Positions 47,359 through 57,979 of a stretch of DNA of 64,000 nt are shown in pieces. The notes below the pieces were generated by a model that saw only the letters and a list, made by a program, of their open reading frames with translations, had not been told where the DNA came from and did not search any database. How positions within the stretch are numbered: the first letter of the stretch is position 1; each line of letters begins with the position of its first letter. The DNA lies in NCBI RefSeq assembly GCF_008831285.2, contig NC_045149.1, positions 19,359,035 through 19,423,034 on the forward strand. Reading direction: 5' to 3'. The translations under genes were made by a program, and so were the position numbers. This DNA is from Nymphaea colorata (lineage: Eukaryota > Streptophyta > Magnoliopsida > Nymphaeales > Nymphaeaceae).

Positions 47359-47389
<31 letters not shown>
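47359..47389. repeat. (TA)n microsatellite
   Basis: About 15 TA units. Three TA tracts lie within 330 bp here (47133, 47271 and 47359). Confidence 0.95.
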
Positions 47390-47390
<1 letters not shown>

Positions 47391-48650
47391 GTTCAATTAA
47401 CAAAAACAAAGATAATCGCTGTTATTTGTTGCCTACAAACTAAAAAAGGAAAATCGTCTTCGGTGATTCTTCTAGTATAGAAAGCGGCAAATAAAAGAAT
47501 GAAGTAAACTTTTTAGACTTTGACAACAACAAAGTTAGTGAAAGTGTTCGAATTGTGTTTTAGTGGTGAAGGATGATAGAGAAAACAAATTGGATAAATT
47601 CATAAAACTTTGTGACATAGTATTTCATTAATATACCTCGAATTTTGATGTAGAATCACTAGAAAGTAGCAATCGTACTAAACGTCTCATACTTTATTCA
47701 AAGTCGGTTTTGAGTGTGTCAACCAAACAAGAACTAAAGTTTTTAAAAAACTCGATTTTATAAAACCTAGCTTTCACAAAACTAGATTAGATGAGATATA
47801 AGAAAATATTCATGAAACACTGGTTGCACTAAAAGTGTGTTCCATAAACTTGTTCCAATATCCTAATTTTTTGTCCCTTAAAATTAATCGAGAGGCATTC
47901 ACATAGAAACCTACAGTGAATTTTCATGCTGATACGACCAATGCAATCTGGACTTTGAGAACAGTTCCAATATAGTTTGACCTTCTAACACAAACAGTTC
48001 AAGGAAAAGCTAATATAGTAGTAAAAAAGAAAACAGATTTGAAACCCACTTCGTTCCTCACAATTGAAAGTGGAAAATTTTCATTGTTGCAACAAATTAA
48101 GCTACTGTGAGATGTGGAAAATAAGAAATGCATATGTATTAAAGAGAAAATCTTTTCTTGGTTCAATTATCATCATTGATGATTCTTAATATATTGATTT
48201 ATTTCTTCCCTAGAGATTGTTTATACTCTTTAAATAACCATTACAACTTAGCAAACATCAATGTTAGCTCTCTAATTCACTTGATTGAACAGTTCTGCGT
48301 GTGATCAGGAAGGTTGCGCTACTAACCTTTCTCAGGAAAGACCAAAAATAGCATGAGAGACTTCAAATAAATAAGCAGATGTCAAATACACCCAGAAAAG
48401 TCATGATCCATATATATATATATATATATAGGACTGTAGGAATTAAAACTGAAGAATACTGATGTCATGCCTCTGACAGTGTTAGTTAATAATCCAAATC
48501 TTTTGTAGCCCAAAAATTTATCATATGCAACTTTTTTCTCTTTTGACACACTGGGCTTTTTGTTTTCCAATTAGAAGAAGAGGAATCCCGACCTTGTTGG
48601 AGCGTCTGTAAAGTCTGTTTGGTGCATCTCCTTGACTTCAATCAATGCAT
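47390..48650. other. Intergenic, no gene supported
   Basis: AT-rich. Around 47.7-47.8 kb, phrases with TTTATAAAACCTAG and CACAAAACTAGATTAG resemble similar text at 50.35 and 60.1 kb, suggesting decayed copies of one dispersed element. A short (TA)10 tract occupies 48411-48430. Confidence 0.35.
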
Positions 48651-48656
48651 ATTTTT

Positions 48657-48742
48657 AAATGTTTACTTATGAAAAACTATCTTCGACATAAAATTCATTA
48701 AATGTTTACTTAGGAAAAACTATCTTCCACATAAAATTCATT
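48657..48742. repeat. Tandem duplication, 43 bp x 2
   Basis: AAATGTTTACTTA(T/G)GAAAAACTATCTTC(G/C)ACATAAAATTCATT occurs at 48657 and 48700 with two substitutions. Confidence 0.9.
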
Positions 48743-48769
48743 AGGTATTTTTAAATGTTTGCCATTATT

Positions 48770-48860
48770 TGCAGCCCAAAAGAGTAGCACACTCAATTCT
48801 GATAGCAATCACTAGGATTCAAACCTCGAACCCCTTGATTGTGAGCCGCCATACTGTCGG
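48770..48860 (-). mobile_element. Second tRNA-derived SINE-like head
   Basis: On the minus strand, TATGGCGGCTCACAATCAAGG (A-box-like) is followed by GGTTTGAATCC (48815-48825), a good B box at tRNA-like spacing. Downstream, GCTACTCTTTTGGGCTGC resembles GCTACTTTTTTGAACTGT in the SINE at 32.2 kb, so both may belong to one family. Confidence 0.35.
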
Positions 48861-49739
48861 ATCTTATTTCTACTTAATTGCCCATGAGATTGGCTCTTTA
48901 AGAATCAAATCGCTTAGCCATTCAGTAATTAAGGTCCGATAAAAAACCAGACTTAATTAAGATCTACCTTGGAAATCATCATTTTAATTTTTGCATCGGA
49001 AAAAAGTTTGATAGACAAGAAGAGTGAAGGTCCGATAGATTCGTAAAATTGACAAGCGACAGTTAACAGTTGAGCACTAGAGATATTCTCGGGTCTTAGC
49101 CTTAGTGGTGGAGCAAGAAATTTTTAGCTAAAGGGCGTACGGAGACACACTAAGTCCATTTTCCGTCCGCACTAACAAGCAGCTTACACTGGTCTACATG
49201 TAGCTCGAGCAATACTTAGCCTTAATTTATGAAAAAATAAAAGAATAGTTTCTTTTTTTTTATTTTTTTTCATTTCCAGTACCATTGCATCGATATAAGC
49301 AATAAGATTTGGCGACACAACTTTGCTCTTTTGTCACAAATGGTAACCAAATCCACGAGCAATTTTTTGGTGTACAATTATTTTAATTAATGACTAGAAA
49401 AAGCGTTGTGTTTGGGAGACCTGTCAGACCGAGATGCCATTTATTTATTTTATGTACGTTTTGTCCACCAATGTGGAAGTTTTGAAGTCTCCCATTCCTT
49501 ATTCACCAAGTCTTCCCATTATTGTATGATCTTTACGTTATCAACCTCTTCGACGTATGGTCGAGGTAACAAACTTTCGACCTTTTGCGACTTGAAGGGC
49601 TCTAAGTTGACTGGAAGGAAGAAGTTTTGCGCCGGGAAAGCTGAGGACCGGATCTTCTTTTATGACATCGCCAGGAGAAAACAAATTACATCTTCCAACT
49701 ATATATTTTGGAATCCTATGATTTCAGGTGACGTGCATG

Positions 49740-51325
49740 GATTCAGGGGCGGATCTATGAATTTATTTGTTAGGACGGATGAACGATAATTTCAAAATTT
49801 CGACGGGGCTGAAACTAATGGCGTAGCCAGAAAATTTTAATTGAGGGGCACTAACCGATCTCTCGCTTAAGATAATGTGTGCTTGTGGGGCACTGACTCA
49901 GGTCTGGTATGGGCACCACATGATCACAGGTTCAGCTTAATCGCCATGCAAGATTTCAAGAGCTGGTGTGGGCAGTGGCCCATGTTAGTCGCACGGTAGC
50001 TCCGCTACTAGCTGAAATATAATTTTTCAACATCCCTCTACAAAGTCTTCTTCTCCATTAATTTCTTTCTCCAAACACATCAAGGTTAAAAAAAAGTTCG
50101 CTTTCAAGGTTCGAACGCTGGCATAGGGCCGGAGTTACCTCTCCTTTCGGTGCTCTCTCTCTCTCTCTCTCTTCCTTTTTCTTTCTACTTGTGCATACGA
50201 ATGTGTATGTATTATTTACATGTATATATGTGTTTTACGAAGGTACTTGTTGCTTGAGATAAATGAAAGCAAAACATGCATGAGAAGATACAAAGCTTTT
50301 TTTTAATACTATGAACAACTACTAATGGGAAAAAAAATGTAACCACCCTCTAAAAATTTGTTTTCACAAGATCAGGTTTTGTAAAAATTTGGATTTTTAA
50401 TGAGTTTTTGAAAATCCAGTTTGCATGTTTGCATGTTTCAACTTTTGAAAGTCAACAACTAGGCGCTTAACTTTTGAGTGAAATTTCTCAAAAAGTTGCC
50501 GATTAAAAAGAAAAATTGGTGTTTGGTATACGACAAGAATAGTACTTCTCTTGAGAACAAAACTATGTTTATTCAACCAAAGGAATTGAATGGTCCTTTA
50601 TGGCTGATATTTTTTATCATTCTATAGACAATATTAATATATATTTTTTCAGGTCGACAGTTTTTCTCAAAAATAGTGCCCATTTCTTAATTTTCAAAAG
50701 TCGAGCAACGATACTTCTTTGCCCCAACGTTGGGCACCTTTAATTTTTTCTTTTTTACATTTAATGTGAATAAATAAACAAAAAAGCACAGCCATGCACG
50801 CATGTGCACGTAAAAACATAAGTTTGCATATTTGGAGGTAATTTTACATGTAAATGTGTAAAAGTTTGAGTAACATACAAATAAGGGTTTTTATTGCAGT
50901 GTGTGGGCAATTGCCCACAGATGCCCACATGTGGCTCCACCCCTGCTCACAGGGCTAATCTCAGATCCAATCTCCAAGATATTCAAAATATATGCACATG
51001 TAATGCATGTCGAAGCGGTTATTAGCCAACATGATGTTAGATTTGATTACCAAACATTAGATCTAACGGTAGGAATGTGTTAAGGTGATTTATTACCAAT
51101 ATTTCAGTTTGTTTTAACGTATTCAAATATTTCACAAGATTTAGTACTTTTGGAAACAAAAAAAAGAATACATATATAGTTACGGACTCGCAAATAACTA
51201 TAAGCATGGGAATGAAGAGCCTGTACTTCAGGCTCGACAATACAGGTTACACATGATCTCAAGATTAAGTTTTCTTCTTCCAATGCTGGTAGGCTTCATA
51301 AAACAAAGTTGTACCACTGAAAGTT

Positions 51326-51375
<50 letters not shown>

Positions 51376-52330
51376 CCAACTGATGTATTTTTGCAGCTTA
51401 ACTAGAAGAATAAAAGAAAATTTTGTTTATATTAGTCTTTTTAGCAGGGTTTAACAGTTGCCCGCAGGGGTTCGACGCACTGGCTCGCGTCTGGTAAACG
51501 GTCAGTTGCAGATTCGAGTGGGCTCGGCCCGGCCCGACCCACGCTTCTTAGTATGCTTTGGCAGGACCATAAGTTGCTGCAAGTTTACATTCCCCACCTG
51601 CAATTCCCTAGTTTAGAAGAAACCCCAACTGATGTTCAGGTTCTTACAACAGCAATGGCGGTTTGGAACTTTGGATGGGCCCCCAAGATCTCAACACTCA
51701 GATTGGAGCTCACGTATCCAAGTGGTCTTTTCACGGCCTTGTGATGAAAAAGAAAGAGTGAAATGCTTTAATAATATCTGAACATCATTATATATTAGTA
51801 CGAGAGGCATCATGGTGGCGACTGCTTTCGTTTCTTATTTGCCTAATTTAATGGCTTCTTCGTACCCTCACATTTGCCTCTCATTATTCCTCCTCCCCTG
51901 CAGCTTCTTGCTCGTTTTTAGTGACTAAGCTTCGAATGGAATCCGCCGTGCTTTTATTATTTGTTAACTTCACGTACGTACGTACGCTCGTTCTCATATT
52001 GAGCCAGCGTTCCAGATTTAGTGTTTCCTATAGAAGTTGTCATATCGTGCATGAAGTGAGGATTTTCCTCGAGCGGTCATAGTTTAAACAGGTGGGCTAG
52101 GATGCTTATGCCGTATACAGGGGTTCTAGTGGGTGGCGTAGCCTCATGGTGACTGGTGTGGGCAGTTGCCCGCACTAGTTTCATAAAATTAGTACATGTT
52201 AATCTTTTGATATATTTGATTGTTATATATATAAATGTCCTTCAAAAAAGTTAAAAAGATATTCAATGAGTGCCCCACTAAAAAAAAAATTCTAGTTTCG
52301 CTAGTCGGTCACATGCACATTTTATTCTAG
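49740..52330. mobile_element. Nest of decayed transposon fragments
   Basis: Terminus-like phrases occur repeatedly: CAGGGGCGGATCTATG at 49744, GGCGTAGCCAGAAAATTTT at about 49830, GGCTCCACCCCTG at about 50932-50944 (the reverse of CAGGGGTGGAGCC) and GGCGTAGCC at 52136. A motif near GTGGGCAGTTGCCC recurs at about 49965, 50903, 51455 and 52165. No transposase is recognisable. The pair CAGGGGCGGA / CCACCCCTG could be the ends of one 1.2-kb element, but the flanks do not form a target duplication. Confidence 0.4.
51326..51375. repeat. Compound microsatellite (TA)n(GA)n
   Basis: About 25 bases of TA repeats followed by about 24 bases of GA repeats. Confidence 0.95.
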
Positions 52331-52336
52331 TCCGCT

Positions 52337-52510
52337 CTAAATCCTAGGGACTGGGCGAAGGAGGAGGCATCGACTGGATCTTGCTTGGATGGTGAGATTA
52401 ATCCTCATGCAAGTTGATGCACTGTTATTGAAACCGTTCTAAATCCTAGGGACAGGGAAGGGAAGGGGGCTTCGGCTCTTGTTTGGGCGGTGAGATTAAT
52501 CCTCCTGCTC
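52337..52510. repeat. Imperfect tandem duplication, about 100 bp period
   Basis: CTAAATCCTAGGGAC(T/A)GGG and GGTGAGATTAATCCTC(A/C)TGC both recur, at offsets of 102 and 98 bases (52337 and 52439; 52393 and 52491). Confidence 0.75.
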
Positions 52511-52810
52511 ACCCGGATTTAATCAATTCAACCATATATGGTAATGACATGGTAGGAGAGCATGCACTTGCAAAAGGTTTATTTTTTATTGAAGGACTAT
52601 ATGTTTCCTCATTCAACCTTTTATATAGACATGGTTTGCGTCAGTTCTTTTTTAGATAATAAGTTTCACATCGCATTATCCTTGCTTAATTTTGTGTGCT
52701 AACTAAATTAACAAATTAATACTACTTATATAAAACAAATTATGTTTAATATAGGTAATATGTCAGGTTGCATACAGCATCGCAGACGTCGCATGTGTGT
52801 GTCGCATGTG

Positions 52811-52837
52811 ATATATATATATATATATATATATATA
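52811..52837. repeat. (TA)n microsatellite
   Basis: About 13 AT units. Confidence 0.95.
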
Positions 52838-52839
52838 CT

Positions 52840-54010
52840 CTTGAGTTCTTAATTCCTAAGTAGCAAACCACATATGCACGTGTATTTACTTGAATGAACT
52901 AAATAAGTTATATACTATTTTACCAAATTCCTTCTTAGAATTTTGTTATTAATGTTGATCACATGCACATTTTATTCTAAACACCATAAACAGACATACT
53001 CTGGGTTTTAAGAATGGGCAGATCACCTAATTAATTGATGATTTACACTTTATATAACATGTAAGGTTCTTTATCTTAAAGATGATTTTAACTTTTAACT
53101 TTTCATATGTGTGTGTGTGTTTAGTTAAAATAATTTTGAATAATGCATACGTTAGGTTGGAAATATGACTTTGATCCGAAGTCAAATTGCCAGATGCTCC
53201 TTTTTCCACACATTACAAATGCTGTATTAAATTGACGTATAAGGGCCCTCTTGAGTTTATTATATCATGACAAAATTTGTGCAACACGTCAATTTTTGCA
53301 GTGCATGTGACAAGGAAGAAACAGGACTCTCTCTCTCTCTCTCTTCGGAGCAGCTTGTTTTAACTAGAGACCTGACCTGACACATGGTGCAGTGTACTGG
53401 ACTGAGCCTTTCATGAATGAACTAAGTCAAGCAACAACCTCGCCGGTCAGCCAACTCGCTCTCAACCTAACCTTCTCGGTCAAGTCCCGGCAGGCCCAGC
53501 TTGATCAGTCGCTGATGGTCTGGGCCAGGCCATGTCCTGCTACAGAATGACGATGATGATTGATATTAATATCGTTTGAGTGCATCCATGGCATGTTGCT
53601 ACATGCATGCATCATCCATTATGGGGCAGGCAAGAGACATCAATGGCTGCTCCCTTTCTCAGCGCCAAAGGGCATGGCCGGAGGGGAGCTTTTAACTTCA
53701 CTTCTGCGGCATGAATGTGACATGTGCTGCGAGTATCATGGCCATGTTGTGGCTTGGTCCCACTCCCACAGATCATCTTGTTTGTTCATAATATGTTCAT
53801 GCAGAGGACATTCAATGTGCTCCATAAATGGTTCTTTGTTGCACTAGAATAACAAGTGCCTCTCTCTCTCTCCTTCTATCTTTCCCTCTCTCTAGAAGTT
53901 CTCATGTCCGTTTTATTATCCAAGTATATCAGGATGAAGTTTAGTTATTTCCAAATATAAATGAAACCAAGGTCAAACGTTCTACACTGGCTTGGGCTTC
54001 TGTTTTGGAA
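52840..54010. other. Intergenic, no gene supported
   Basis: A 95-codon ORF at 53560-53847 (histidine- and cysteine-rich, unrecognised) is the only sizeable open frame. Short (TC)n tracts flank it at about 53330 and 53860. Confidence 0.3.
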
Positions 54011-54019
54011 GATCCCAAC

Positions 54020-54396
54020 TAGGGGTGAACAAAGCTCGAGTTCGGCTCCTGAAATGAACGAGTTTAAGTCGAGTCATTTGCTTAACGAGCCGAGATCGAG
54101 TTCATGAGTCGACTCGTTCAAATAATCGAGTTGAGTTCGAGCTCAACACGTAACTGCCAAGTCGAGCTCGAGGTTTGTTAAGCCTTAATCAAGTCGATAT
54201 ATTCAAATGAGTTTACGAGTTTGTCGAGCCTTAATTGAGTCGAGCTCGATGAATATCAATTTTATTCAAACGAGTTTGTCCAACCTTAATCGAGTCGAGC
54301 TCAACACGTAACTCTCGAGCGAGCTCGAGGTTTCATTAGTCGAGCCGAGCCCGAGCTAACTAAATTCGAGCTCGACTCTGTTCGTGTTCACCCCTA
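54020..54396. mobile_element. hAT-type MITE with perfect 8-bp target duplication
   Basis: A 377-bp element with termini TAGGGGTGAAC and GTTCACCCCTA, perfect inverted repeats of at least 11 bp. It is flanked on both sides by ATCCCAAC (54012-54019 and 54397-54404). 8-bp duplications and a TAGGGGTG terminus identify the hAT superfamily. The interior is built of many GAGCTCGA-rich direct repeats (AACGAG, GTCGAGCCTTAAT, GAGCTCAACACGTAAC) and has no coding capacity. Confidence 0.9.
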
Positions 54397-54665
54397 ATCC
54401 CAACCCACACCTTAGCATCTTCAGTTCCTCTCCCAAAAGAGTTAAGAACTACAATAATCTATCACTTAGTCGCCCTTTTATAAGTTGCTGAAAATTCATT
54501 CTTCTCAATTTTTCGTACAATACTAAATCTTGAATGGCAGCTTAGCTAGGTTGGTTTGCCATATGACCAACAATATTTGTATGATGCATATCTTTATATC
54601 TTTGTGTGTGTATGTGTGCATTTGGACTGCTTGGGTAACTCCCGAGTAGTTGTTGTTCGTGTGTG

Positions 54666-54667
<2 letters not shown>

Positions 54668-54698
<31 letters not shown>
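54668..54698. repeat. (TA)n microsatellite
   Basis: About 15 TA units. Confidence 0.95.
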
Positions 54699-54704
<6 letters not shown>

Positions 54705-54731
54705 CGTCGCTTTTTTATCTTTATTTTACCA

Positions 54732-54957
<226 letters not shown>

Positions 54958-55475
54958 GAAAGGGAATGGGCTAACATCTAACTATATTAACCTCAAGAAC
55001 GACAACTATGAACCCAAATCAGCACTCTTTAATAACATTAAGATAGTACACTTGAGTAATTATTTAACAGGAGAGTGAGATTCCACCGTCCATTGGCTTT
55101 GGTATGTATAAATTAGATGGGTGGACCAGCATCGTTGAAGTTGGATGCCATCTGACAGATTGTCTCAAAGCCTGCATGTTGGCGACTTCTGCAACAAGCC
55201 AGCGCATTATTCTACTCTAAATGAACGCAATAATATGCGTGCTGACCAGGAACGAGAGACAAAACACCGCAAGGAATCCGAAGAATGATCATCTCCAAGC
55301 ATGCAACTGAAAGAGCTACTTCCGTGGGGCAGGGCAGCCCACTTCAACCATTATTTTATTTCTGCAATATGTGTTTCTTTCTTCCAATGTTGATCTCTGT
55401 TCTCTTCACCACTTATCTTCCTCTGTTGTTCTTCTGCAAAGGATTGACTTTCAGGGGGCTGACCAATGACAAAAC

Positions 55476-55770
55476 TAAGGCTGGGCACCGAGCTCGGCGA
55501 GTACTTGGCCCGACTCGAGCATGAGAAAAATGGCACCGGGCTAATTATCGGGTCGAACCAGTTGGGCCCAATAAACCCATATAGGCTTGATATTTTTTAA
55601 TTATATATATAATATCTTATTGTGAATAACTATATTTATATAATATTTTATATTGAAAATATGTATTTTTAAATTCAATCTGCCCGGGCTCGGGTTTGAA
55701 TGGTTGGGTCGGGCCCGGGCCCTGGTTTCGGGTGTTGAGCGGGGTCGGGCCGGCCCGATGCCCAGGCCTA
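55476..55770. mobile_element. hAT-type MITE, second family
   Basis: A 295-bp element with termini TAAGGCTGGGCA and TGCCCAGGCCTA (inverted repeats, one or two mismatches). It is flanked by GACAAAAC (55468-55475) and GACAAGAC (55771-55778), an 8-bp duplication with one difference. Both ends are GC-rich (CCGGGC, CGGGTC) around an AT-rich centre. No coding capacity. Confidence 0.8.
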
Positions 55771-56149
55771 GACAAGACCCTCAAATTGTTGGATGGTAGA
55801 ACTGCGGGCTGTGATTTTGAAGCGATCAACTGGTCTGCAACTGGAGCTGGTCAAGCTTCTATTGGCTGCAAACTGGATCGAATTTGGACTTGGATTGGAA
55901 GAGTCTATGAAGCCCATTCCCCTTTTTCCATGTCCCTAAGGTCCAGAGTTGCTTCGAAAACTGGGTGAACTTACAGTTATTTTTTTCAACTAGAAAGTAG
56001 CTTTTGTCACTGTTTGTAATTTAAAAGAATAGCGCCGTTGGCAATCAAACGGATAACTGGGCTTTTGCCGGCCCATCAGCTTGACGAGTTATGCTATGCC
56101 CATCGGAATAAGTTGATGAAGGTTAGGGGTTCATTGCTCAATCTAGCAT

Positions 56150-57060
56150 ATCAGTGGAGACATCAATGGATCCGATTCGAATTCGATATTTAACCAAACC
56201 CCTTCAAACAAAAAGTTGGATATGAAAAAAAAAAAGAGTTTAGGATCTAACCAAGAAATCCGGTCAGATTCATTCGGATTTAAAAAAAAAGACATAAGAT
56301 TGAAATTGAGTTCGATTCTAAATAAATGCCTCATCGGATTCAGATATGGGTTTGGGTTCAGTTTTCAATAAATGTCATATATTCAACATTCATACATAGG
56401 TCTCCGATTCAGGTGTGAATTTAAAAGTCGATTCAGATCAGATTCGGATTGCAAATTCAAAAGTTTGAATTTGAATATGAGAAAAAAAAAAAAGGTCTTT
56501 TTGAACCGATTCAAATCTGTTATCAGCTCCTCTCTTAACTCATCTTAATCCATGCACCGTTTTAATTTCCCACCACCGTCCACAATAAATGTAATTGATA
56601 TCTCTTGCTCCCCGGTCAGGACACAACCTGTGTTCTGAAGGCTCCATGGACGTGAGGAGGCCACAGTAAAGACATTGTACGCCCAACCAATAAATACTGT
56701 GACCTCTAAATGATGATGAAAAGGGATGTGTCCATCGCGTACGTGCCTGAGTATGATAGTCCATTAATAAACTACAGTAGTTCGCCAAAAACAATTTCTT
56801 AATCCCAATGAAATCTCACTCAACCCTCTTGCTTTCACTTAAATCTGTCTGTATTTACTCAGCAAACTCATCTGATGAGATTCAGATTCAGTTTTAAATA
56901 AATATTCATTCGATTTAGATATGGATTCAGATTCAGCTTTAAGTAAATGTCATGTATCCCAGAAATGGGTTGTACATGTACATTTCAAAGTCTTATTCAG
57001 ATTCGGATGTGAAAACAAAAGACAGGATTTCTATTCGATTTTCCTCATGGATGTTTCAGA
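56150..57060. repeat. Degenerate direct repeats (GATTCAGAT-rich)
   Basis: Variants of GATTCAGATATGGGTTTGGG..CAGTTTTCAATAAATGTCAT occur at about 56338-56380 and 56878-56955. The same pentamers recur through the region. Likely decayed copies of a repeat; no borders are defined. Confidence 0.5.
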
Positions 57061-57677
57061 TAGTTCTGATATTTGGTCGCAATTTTTTAGTTAGCTTGGG
57101 TGAATAGAAGGAGTATTTAATGATAGCGTACATGAAAAGAGCCGAAGCTCCCACCCAACTTCTTATCACCTTTAATTGTGGGACTTAATTTGGTGTTTAG
57201 GGATACCATCTGCTGCATTTCAACTCAGTGACTTCTTATTTATAACAAATAGAGTTGAGATATTTGAAACTAACTGATTACCAACCCTCTCTCCCACTGA
57301 TCATGAACCCTTTCTTTAGAACAATCTAAAGATAATTGGTTGATAGATTTTTTTTTTTACGGATTTGAAGTAGAAGCAGCTATTAACATAAACAAGGACC
57401 GCCCATAACTTCCTTTACATTTGTTGAAGAAAAAAAAAGGAAATTTTGTAGAGAGAGAAAGGAGTAGAGAGATTAAAGTGGGCATGAGAATCCCTAGGTA
57501 ATACGTTAATGCATCTTTTAATTAGCTTCCACTATGAAAGGGCAGTTTGATTGAAGCCCTAAAGTTTTTCCCCAAAAAGCGAGAGAGAGAGAGAGAGAAG
57601 AGAGAGACACGGAGGCATCCAATGCGTGCGGCGGACCGCCTTCCCAACGGCCCTTCGTTTCCCCCGAATCTCAACGG

Positions 57678-57706
57678 CTATAAATGCGCGCCAAAATTTT
57701 CCCGCC
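57678..57706 (+). promoter_or_regulatory. TATA box and E2F-like sites
   Basis: GGCTATAAATGCGCGCC gives a good TATA box at about 57677-57685. It is followed at once by GCGCGCCAAAA and TTTTCCCGCCAAAA (57697-57710). TTTCCCGC matches the E2F consensus TTTSSCGC, and GCGCGCCAAAA is a second E2F-like site on the other strand. This arrangement is typical of S-phase-regulated plant genes. Confidence 0.5.
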
Positions 57707-57804
57707 AAAAATTTGTCCACGCGCATACAGTGTCTCTGTCCTACTCGCCCTTCCGACTCAAAAAAAATCGGTAAAAATTAGAAAGGCGCTTTTATTTCCG
57801 GAAA

Positions 57805-57972
57805 ATGGAACAAAACGGGAAAAAGAAAGAGGAAAATCTTTATCCTGAAAAATCGGCCTCCGTAAAACGGGGCTCCTTTTTGGGGAAACGGGGAAAGGTG
57901 GAGCGCGGATTTCCTCGCCGTCGCCTCGATTTCCGCGGCCGGACCGCACGGGTCGTTCTCCTCCCGCCCTGA
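57805..57972 (+). CDS. Hypothetical 55-residue basic protein
   Basis: An ORF from ATG 57805 to TGA 57972, about 120 bases after the TATA box at 57.68 kb. The peptide starts MEQNGKKKEENLYPEKSASV, is strongly basic (many Lys and Arg) and ends in VVLLPP. It lies in a GC-rich island unlike the surrounding AT-rich DNA. I recognise no family; it does not look like a SIAMESE-related CDK inhibitor or a histone. It may be a real small nuclear protein, the 5' part of a longer degraded gene, or chance coding in a GC-rich leader. Confidence 0.3.
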   Translation: MEQNGKKKEENLYPEKSASVKRGSFLGKRGKVERGFPRRRLDFRGRTARVVLLPP

Positions 57973-57979
57973 AGTCATC

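Noticed and set aside
48814-48860. Possible tRNA gene
   Set aside because: A and B boxes are present but acceptor and anticodon stems do not pair; a SINE head explains it better.
49406-49789. 127-codon plus-strand frame next to a transposon terminus
   Set aside because: Its apparent first codon is TTG rather than ATG, the product is unrecognised and the 3' end runs into a CAGGGGCGGA transposon-like end.
49744-50945. Single 1.2-kb transposon between CAGGGGCGGA and CCACCCCTG
   Set aside because: The flanking bases do not form a target-site duplication, so the ends may belong to different elements.
57805-57972. SIAMESE-related CDK inhibitor as the identity of the 55-residue ORF
   Set aside because: The short conserved SMR motifs are absent; only the promoter context suggests cell-cycle control.
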